In this document: piece by piece, positions 36,501-45,500 of the stretch | Numbering within the stretch: position 1 is the first letter of the stretch | How the letters are laid out: each line of letters begins with the position of its first letter | Assembly (NCBI GenBank): GCA_014155875.1 | Contig: JACEFZ010016145.1 | Span: 109,234-173,233, forward strand | Source of the DNA: Cepaea nemoralis | Taxonomy: Eukaryota > Mollusca > Gastropoda > Stylommatophora > Helicidae | Length of the DNA stretch: 64,000 bases | Direction: 5' to 3' | Translations under genes and position numbers: made by a program | Notes under the pieces: model-generated | Database searches by the model: none | What the model was told of the DNA's origin: nothing | What the model saw: the letters and a program-made list of their open reading frames with translations, nothing else

Positions 36501-39500
36501 GGGCCTGTGTCGTTAACTTATTTCTGTACAATAGTGACATTAGGACAATCTTTGTTAGTAGAAGGGCCTAAAATTAATTTATAATGCCCGTGTTGTATCC
36601 TTAGCATTTATTAGAAGAGCAAAATCTTATGCTGACTTCCTGCATATAATCAACAGTCATATTTCAAAGGCTATTCTCTATGCAGGACCGGCAAAAAGTG
36701 GGTAAACATTAGAGCACACACAACTACATTTTAAGAGTGCAAGAAAATAAAGTACTGACCATTTACATAGGGAAAAGAATTAGAGGGAGGTCTTAATAAG
36801 ATGGAAAAGAGAACTATAACAATAAATAATATGGGGGGAGCTGTATGAAATAGCAAAAGACAAGAGGGAATGTGTCATGAGCTGACTGAGGGGCTATTCC
36901 CCCATTAGGGGGGGGGGGGGGGGGGGAGGGGAGAGGAGAAGGTAGAGAAGGAGACCGAATATATTTGTCTTTAAGAAAACAATGCTTTCTTTGGACTGCT
37001 TTATAGTAAGTAAAAAGTTAGTTGCATATCCTTTACAGTCAACTCTGGCATTTTTTGGCTGTTTGTGATTTCTTGGCAAGTTTAAGTTTAGTAGTTTGCC
37101 ATTGTATTGTGAATAACAAGCACTCATACCATTTATGAAAACCAGCACAAGGCAGGCCAGGCCGCTTCCAAGTCATGCTAAGCTGTTTTTCATATGCAGT
37201 GTGGGATTGCAAATGGCATTCATAACCCCTTCGCTGCAGTGACAACTATATAATAAGTAAAGTACCCTTTTAAATGGGCATAAGGTGTATTGGATAAATG
37301 GTGCTAGCTCCTATATATTTACACACCAATCAACATTCAATGGGTAATCTGGTCAACAAACACCGGTCATCTATACTCCCTAGAAATTTCCTGGTACCTG
37401 TTTAAGACTAGGCTGACCTGGGAGCCCTGGTCAAATTGTAAAACTGTCAATGGAGCCCACATGGCCAGCAGATCACGGGGCAAGCACACTAGAATGACCT
37501 CTGAAACGTAACATTACATATCTTCTTCTTCATTCATCCTGAGTCTTTTCGGGCGTGATTGTGTTGTGTGTGTTTACAGCAGAGCTGCATTCTTGCACCG
37601 ATAGGCCGACACATCTGACTTGTGTTGGCATTTGTTGACCGGGTTAACTTTCCCGGGAAAACATTTAATTTTACTCTAGTGAAAGACCAGACAGCTGAAT
37701 AACTGTGGGGCACCAGTTTATTGGTATGTGTGTAAAAAATCATGTTCCAGCATACTGGTTTATCTGTGTGTAAACTCCTACCTCAGACATGAGGTAAGGT
37801 AACACAAAACTATGAATGACAATAAATTCAAGAAGTGTGGGCAGTTTGGTTGGAAGTAAATGAAAATGGCTGTGTCGACTACTTCATTTTCCTCATATGT
37901 CTATTTAGTGTATCTTTGCCTAGGAGCCTAGAGGTGATAATGGTTAATGGCTAGGATTCAAAAGGTTAAATAAATAACATTCCATTGTTTTTATTGTTAG
38001 CAATAACATACATTTGTCTAGTTTTTGCCACATGGATGTTAGTGGTGCTTTCAAAACTTGTGATGGTAACTGACATCCTACATCCTGATGAAATATGCAG
38101 ACTATTCCGTGTATATTATACATGTAGATAACAACACAAATCAGAAGAACTACTGGGTAGATGTTTTAATGCTTGCACCTTACCTGCTCATAAACTTGAC
38201 TCTTGAAGTGAAGGTCTTCCTTGAGAGTTTTCACTCGGTTCTCCAAATCAACCCTCAACAAAGTCTCCTCTTCCAGCTGCTTTTTGGCAGTAGCCAGCTG
38301 ATTTTCCAACTTAGCTAAGTCAGCCTTCAGATTCTGTTGACATACAGGGCACAAATTACAACTTAGAACACTGCATTTGCAGTTAACAATAGCTGTGTTA
38401 TTTTCAATATCAAAATTTTGACAGTTACACCTACATACTTCAGAAATTGATATTGTAATCAAATGTTAAATTTTCACATTCTGAAATTAAATCTCTTGAA
38501 TGACTTGAATAAAACAAGGTAACAGATTAAAGTAGTTGTTCACTGTACTGATTCATAAAATGGTCCCATAGCTATACATTTTTATTTTCGCTTTTGATTA
38601 TTCTAAACGATCGGTCTGTTCTAATCTGCTGCATGTCAGCAGTGTAATGCCTGCATGTTAACAACTTTACCAATACTAGGTTACAATGCCAAGAGTCGAC
38701 AACTCAGAAGCATTTGTATATCAGCAACAATAAAGGTGAGCTAACAATCTCCCATGCTTGTAATTTGTTCCTGTGACCCAGGGTAATGCCAATTGTTTTA
38801 AAACTACTTAAGTTAGTGACAACAGTGCAATAGCTGGGCAGCATATATGTTAAAGACGTCAACGTGGCTGAAAGGACAACAGCACACTCAACTTCTGGTG
38901 CGCTGATGGCAGGCTAGGTGGTTCAACGTCCACCTGGCATCAAGTTTAACCGTTGACTTCTCATTCAGAAAGCAATGGCAAACGACTGTAAAATTGCCTA
39001 GAAAATCAACCCATGGTTGATCGCAATATCCTGCAAAGGACATGCAACATTAGATACTAAAGATGTTAAATAGTCAAGTAAATGCTAAAAACACTCAAAT
39101 ATGTATTATTCTTTTACATACTGTTATCTTCTCTTTGCATTTGCATACTGTTTTCATACATTTGTTTCAGCGCTCTTGCTCATGATACATTTTTAAAATT
39201 TATTTTATTTCTGAAGACCATTTTTGTCAAAATATAAGGATTGTACTTGATTTCATAGGACCATTAATTTATCTGTTCTCATTAGGTTTTTGAAAAAGGT
39301 GTATTTTGAAAAATGCTGCTAGTCTATATATATGATTGGCACCTTACAGTCTTGACAGAACAAAGTATGTGAGCTGGAGTGTGGCCAAAATTCCATCACA
39401 ATGCCTGGGCAGAGCTTCAGAGAAACGTGGTGCCCAAACAACATGTTCCCTCTCTCGGCCTTGCCTTGTGTACTCCAGAGGAATGGGTTTCAGGGTATGT

Positions 39501-42500
39501 ACGCTATGTTTTTCAAAATAGATTTCGTCGATTCTTCAAGGTTGAATTGAAGTGATTAATGTAGATCTTACAGCAATAAAATAAATAGCAATCTAAATAG
39601 ATATCAGTGATATATAGCAGCACTTTGGATCTCTCGGAGTTTGAAGAAAGTGATTCTGATTCTGACTGACAATCACAAACAATATGTTGTATGTTGTAAA
39701 TATTTGTGTTCATGTGTGGATTATTGGCAACATTTGATTCTTTTTATCAAATGTAAGTACAATTTTACATCTGCATTCATTTTCCATCATTCTGTTCTTT
39801 ATTTCATAAAATACTGTTCACATTGGACGTTTTTACTAACCCAACACTAAATCTTAGTAAACACCTGAAATATCTTGCCCATTCATAGTTAGAAAAAATA
39901 AAAACACTTGCCCTGTAAAAGGTTAAAGTATATCTGTTCTTGTACAAATATATATATAGCAAAAACAACAAGGTTAAAAGACACAATTTTATAAACAACC
40001 CTGCAATTAAAAATACAGAAGGGACAACTAAATTGTAATATTTTCTGATGATTACAAAGAAAAAAACTACAATTGTTTATAACCAACAAAATTAAACTAT
40101 GTAAATAGTTTAGCCGCCATGAAATAATAATCTCATCACTTGTATTACCTGATTTTCCTTTTCCAATTCACGAGACTGACTTTCTACCAGCTGTCTTTCC
40201 AACACCTGCACACGTCTTTCCAGGCCACTTGCTTCACGGTCACGTTTGTTGAATCTGAAATACAAGATTACAGCTTTAGTTCCCGAAATGTGTATGAAAA
40301 CAGTGACTATCAGTACCACACATTTCAGCTTGTTACACCCACTACGCTACGCACTGCTTTTAGATGTGAATGAATATGCTACATGTATTTGGTATAAGCA
40401 TGATCTATATAAAACTCAAAGCTACATTGCAGCTACTTAAGGCAAACAAATACACACACCTCTTAATGTGACAGACAAGCATCCATCATTTATCGCAGTT
40501 AAATACCTGTTATGATTAAAATCTTAAAAAACACTACTTTTCTGTACTGCAAAGCGTCTTCTATTTGATTGCACGAGGCGCATGGTAGATTATGTTACCT
40601 ACCAATCTTTGCTTCCCTTACAGGGTAATAAGTGGGTGAAATTGTCTACCTACTTTAGATTTGTCTCTTGTGAATGCACATATTGCAGTTTTTCTCAGTA
40701 TTTACTATATTTTAGATTGTGTAAAAAAAAAAAAATTTTGTCGCTCGCTTGCTTTGAGCTCAAGTGTAGTCCTATACACACTATTTATAGTAGTGCTGGA
40801 CTGAATTTTGTGCGTGGATTAACTTTCCCTATTAACAGTGCCCCTTGCCATCAGTCGAACCCACTCTGACTTCAGAGGTACTTGTAATTTACGCCCAAAA
40901 GTCAAGGACGACAGGTCAACATTTTAGTCCAGCTGTCCGGTGAAGGGGTTGAACCGCTTACCTCGGAATCTGCACACCGGATGTTTAAGAGCATGCGTTC
41001 TTACCCATTCGGGCCTGCACAAATTGTAAAATAAAAACCAACATAAACCATATTCTTTCATGTGAACTCCATACGAAGGATGGTCAAAAAATTGTCCCAC
41101 TTTTTATGGTTTTGCATATAAAAGCCGATCCAAATTTTATCCAGTTGTTTCATTTTTTTGCCATGCTTAATTCTCTCTCTCTCGCTCTTTCTCTCTCACT
41201 GTGGATGGGGGAACATCATGCACACACACACAGGTAGAAAGAACTAATCGTAAATCAGGAGGCAAAATGTATGCCCAATTGTTTGTATTCATATTGTTAT
41301 ATCCTGCCGCAGCCGCTGCTTCTATTGTTCCAAGTATGGGCAATAAAATTATTCTCTTCTGTTGTTTATCCAGCCCCCCCCCCCCCTTATGCAAAGGTAT
41401 TCTTATCTTTTATGCAACTCCTTCCATGCTCAAATATTCATGTCTGTCTCCAATTCCCTGTTCTGTGTGTTTGCCCTGTAGGTTTCAGTTAAAGCAACAT
41501 TTGCTTATACCAATACGCCTTAAGGCAGGTAAAAAGAACCTTTTACTTCCTGATTTAATTTTAACTTCCTGATTTAATGTTAAGTCCTAATTGTGATTCT
41601 CCATCAAATCTGATAGTTAATTTTGCATCTGATCTCATGTGTGGGACAGAAGGACAATGTTATCTGTGAGATGGAGATCATTAAGCTTACTCTGCCAGTT
41701 TACTTAATTGTATTCCTAGCAGTATTTACTGTTTCTATAATCCAGACTATAGTCAGGCATCCTTGACTTCTGTTCATATTGCAAATGGATCTGTTAATTT
41801 TTCCTAATGAACATCTCAGCATTTTATGTCTTTATGTTGTCGGTCCTATTTGCAGATATCTAGGCACTTGGATAACATTAGATGGAAGATGCATTACTGA
41901 GACAAAAAACAGAACAGGACAAGCAAAAACTGCATTGTATCAAATGAAGGACGTTTTGTGAAATAAATAAGATGATGATATCGGCCCCCTTGTCAAAGTC
42001 TTTCATATTCCACAATTCCAATATAAACAAGTTCAGTTCAATGCTTTGTTCTATTATTATGTGTAATGTTGCTATCTTATTCTCGTCTTCATTCACCTTC
42101 AGACATCAGTATTAATAAATGCAAAGGAAGCAGCAGTCTTGTTCCTCTAGAGTTTGTCTTCAAATGGAGCAGGTATAGGCAAAAAAAAACATTTCTCGGA
42201 TGCTTTGATTACCACTTGGTTCTCAATAATTAAACTACCGAAGGTAAACTTGCCATGACATCACAGCAGCAAACAATGCTGATGTTTACAGCAACTTCCT
42301 GTAAAGGATATGTAACTACTAATTTTTTTCTCTCAATAATTGCTTCTTATAAATCACATGGCCTCAAAGGTTTTGTCTGTATCAGGCTGAGGTAGCCATC
42401 CAACTTCCTTTGCTAATGTCGGTTTCTTAATTTTCAGGTGTGCTGCAACAAGAAGCAATCCATTGTATCACAACCCTCTTTGATTTCTGGCACAGATCAT

Positions 42501-45500
42501 GTAGAACTGCCCTTAGGTCTGCCAGTTCTCCACTGTTTCCGCTCTTCAGTTTTTAAACATCTGACTTTGCATCCGTAAAGAAAGCTATTTGTTTTTCTTC
42601 ATTTTTCTCTGTCAACATTTCTACCAGTTTTTAAGGCCCCTGTTTCTGCTCTGAAGTTACTTGAGAACTTTCCAGTAGCTACAGACTGTCTTCTTTGTTC
42701 AATTTTTTTAGATTCAGGAGAATTCCTACAACTAAATTTTCTGTTGAGTTTTGATTTGTCTGTAAATGTATGAGTCCAGTAGCTGCTTGGGTAATGTTCG
42801 TCTATGTGGTTTATTGTTGTTTTTCTTCTTTCTAATTTATTCTGAATGTTTGTTTGTTTTTTTTTCTCCATACCAGGGATGTTTTCTATCATCTCAGGCA
42901 GGCTTGTCTTCATGCTGGAAGTCCATAGTTAATTATGGTTTTAGATGCTGAGCAAGATATGCCTTTAGCAAGATGAAAAACATACTGACCAATAAAAAGA
43001 TGTCAATTGAAACGAGAAAAAGAGTGTTGAGATGCTACATAGAACCTGTACTTTTATATGGATGTGAAGCTTGGACAATGAGCAGTCAGGCTGAAAAAAA
43101 CATCTGATGGCTGTAGAAATGTGGTTTCTGAAGAAAATGCAAAGAATACCATGGACAGCCAGAAAGACCAATGAACAAGTCCTTCAAAAAACAAATGAAG
43201 ATCGTAAACTGATTAGAGACATTAGACGTAGACAGTCACAATTTTTTGGGCATGTTATGAGAAGAAATGATTTGGAGAACTTGGTGACAACTGACAAGAT
43301 CGAGGGGAACAGACCAAGGGGAAGACCTAGAAGCAAGTACCTGGATGGCTTGGCCTTGTGGCATGGTCGAGACAGAAACACGGAGCTGATCCACGACTCT
43401 GGTGATCGAGTGAGATGGCAGAACATGACCGCCCACGCTTACCGGCATGGCACATGATGGATGGATGGATGCTGAGTATTGGGCCTGTCCTAATATTGAC
43501 GATTGCCCGGGAAGGTTAACCCGGTCAACAAATGCCCGCAGAAGTCGGATGTGTCGGCCTAACGGCGCAAGAATGCAGCTCTGCTGTAAATAGGCACAAC
43601 GCAGTCACATCCAGGAAAAAAATCCGGATGAACGCAGAAGATATTGACGATTCTACAAAGTTGGTTATCTTTAGTCTTCTCGTTTTAAGACCATTAAACC
43701 TCTGGTACATAGTGTGATCTGTCAGTCTGCTAAATTTTTCTGCTTATTGCTGGCCTCTGCTTTTTTTTTTTTTTTTTGCGCTCGCTCTGAACTAGTCCTA
43801 TACACACACTACCTCTAGTAGTGCCGGACTGAACCTTGTGTGTGTGGATTAGCTTTCCCTATTAACAGTGTCCCTCGCCATCAGGCAAACCCACTATGAC
43901 TTCAGAGGTACTTGTAATTTATGTCCCCAAGTCAAGGGCGATAGGTCAACAATTTAGTACAACTGTCCGGTGTAGGGGTTGAACACTTTACCTCGGCATC
44001 AGCACACCGGATGTTTAAGAACACATGCTCTTATCCAATCAGCCATGAGGGCCTACACTGGGCTCTGCTATCTCTTCAGTCTTGCATGTGGCTATCTGAT
44101 CAGTAACGGATCTGTTTGGTCAAACATCTGCCTATTTATTCCTTAGTTGTTTAACAAAGGCATCACTTATTCTCTTCAGAATTATAATTCTTAATATTTT
44201 CCCAGGAATTGACAACATTATACCTCTATAATTTTCACACTATTGTAGGTCCCCTCTCTTTGGCAGCTTCACTGGATATCCTATCCAGTCTGTTGGCATT
44301 TCTTCGGTCTACTAGACTATGCTAAATAATTTGTGCAGTAATTGAATTTAGTTGATTATGTTTATATAGGCTTTAATAAGTTCGAAGTGATGTTTGTGAG
44401 TAATACTGAGCATTATTCACAAATGCGGCTGGTCATGCGGCATACATTATTAGTCGAATAGTGGAACTATTATCGTGTCCTCAGTAGTATATGCGTATAG
44501 GCGCAGTCCCCAAGGCAGTGACGGAGTGGTCGAGTGTCAGAATCAATGAATCCAATAGATGCCTGTGTAATGTGAATTTTATTTGCCAAATAAAATATCA
44601 TTGTACGTAGCGTGTATCCTTGTCGGCAAATATCGTCTTTGTGAGGTTTGAAGAAAAAGAACTTGCAAAGAAAGACAGACAAGAAGAGAGAATAATAGTC
44701 TTCTGAAGCCAATTGACGGCAGTAGTAAACGTCACGTGACCAGCCACATTTGTGAATAATGCTCAGTATTATTTACAAACGTTTGTGAATAATCTCTCCC
44801 GTAATAGTTTCTGCTGGGACACCATTCTGAACCAGCAGCTTTCCCGTCCATCAGAAGTTTGACAGCTCTTCTAATTTCTTTCTTAGATGGTTTCTCAAAG
44901 TTTACACTTCTGCAGGCTGGTGGATATCTGAAGGGTATTTTGGGACTGGTCTGTTCAGAAGTTTGTTTCTCAATGTTTTCAGCCCATCTTTTCATTTAAT
45001 TTTTAATGTTTAAACTTTTCCATTTCTATTTGTGATCGGTCTACTTTGTTTATGTTTTCCTATTAATTTCCTTGTTCTCTAAAGCATCCAAATATTCTTT
45101 TACAAGCATAAATAGCGTCATGAAAAACAGAAATATCTTGTCAAGTACAAAAATATATATAGGCATTGAAAAGTTGTGTGTAGTTTGTTATTCTGTATGG
45201 ATATGAACGATACGCTAGCCGATGAGTCAATAATTGGTGAAGAAACTTGATGCAGTAGATGTGGTTTTTGAAGTATATCGTGGACAGTGAACCAAATGCT
45301 GCGGTATTAAAAGATCACTCATCAAAGCTTAAGGAATGTATGGACAAAATGTACTGAGCATATATATGAACAGAAGAGTTAAGTATAAGGCCCTTTTACA
45401 GAGTAATTTACACACCTTAACCTGCCATAAGGCACATGGTGCTATACTAGACCCACATTTTTTACAAACCAACCGGCACATGGTGGGTGAAGTGGTTAGT

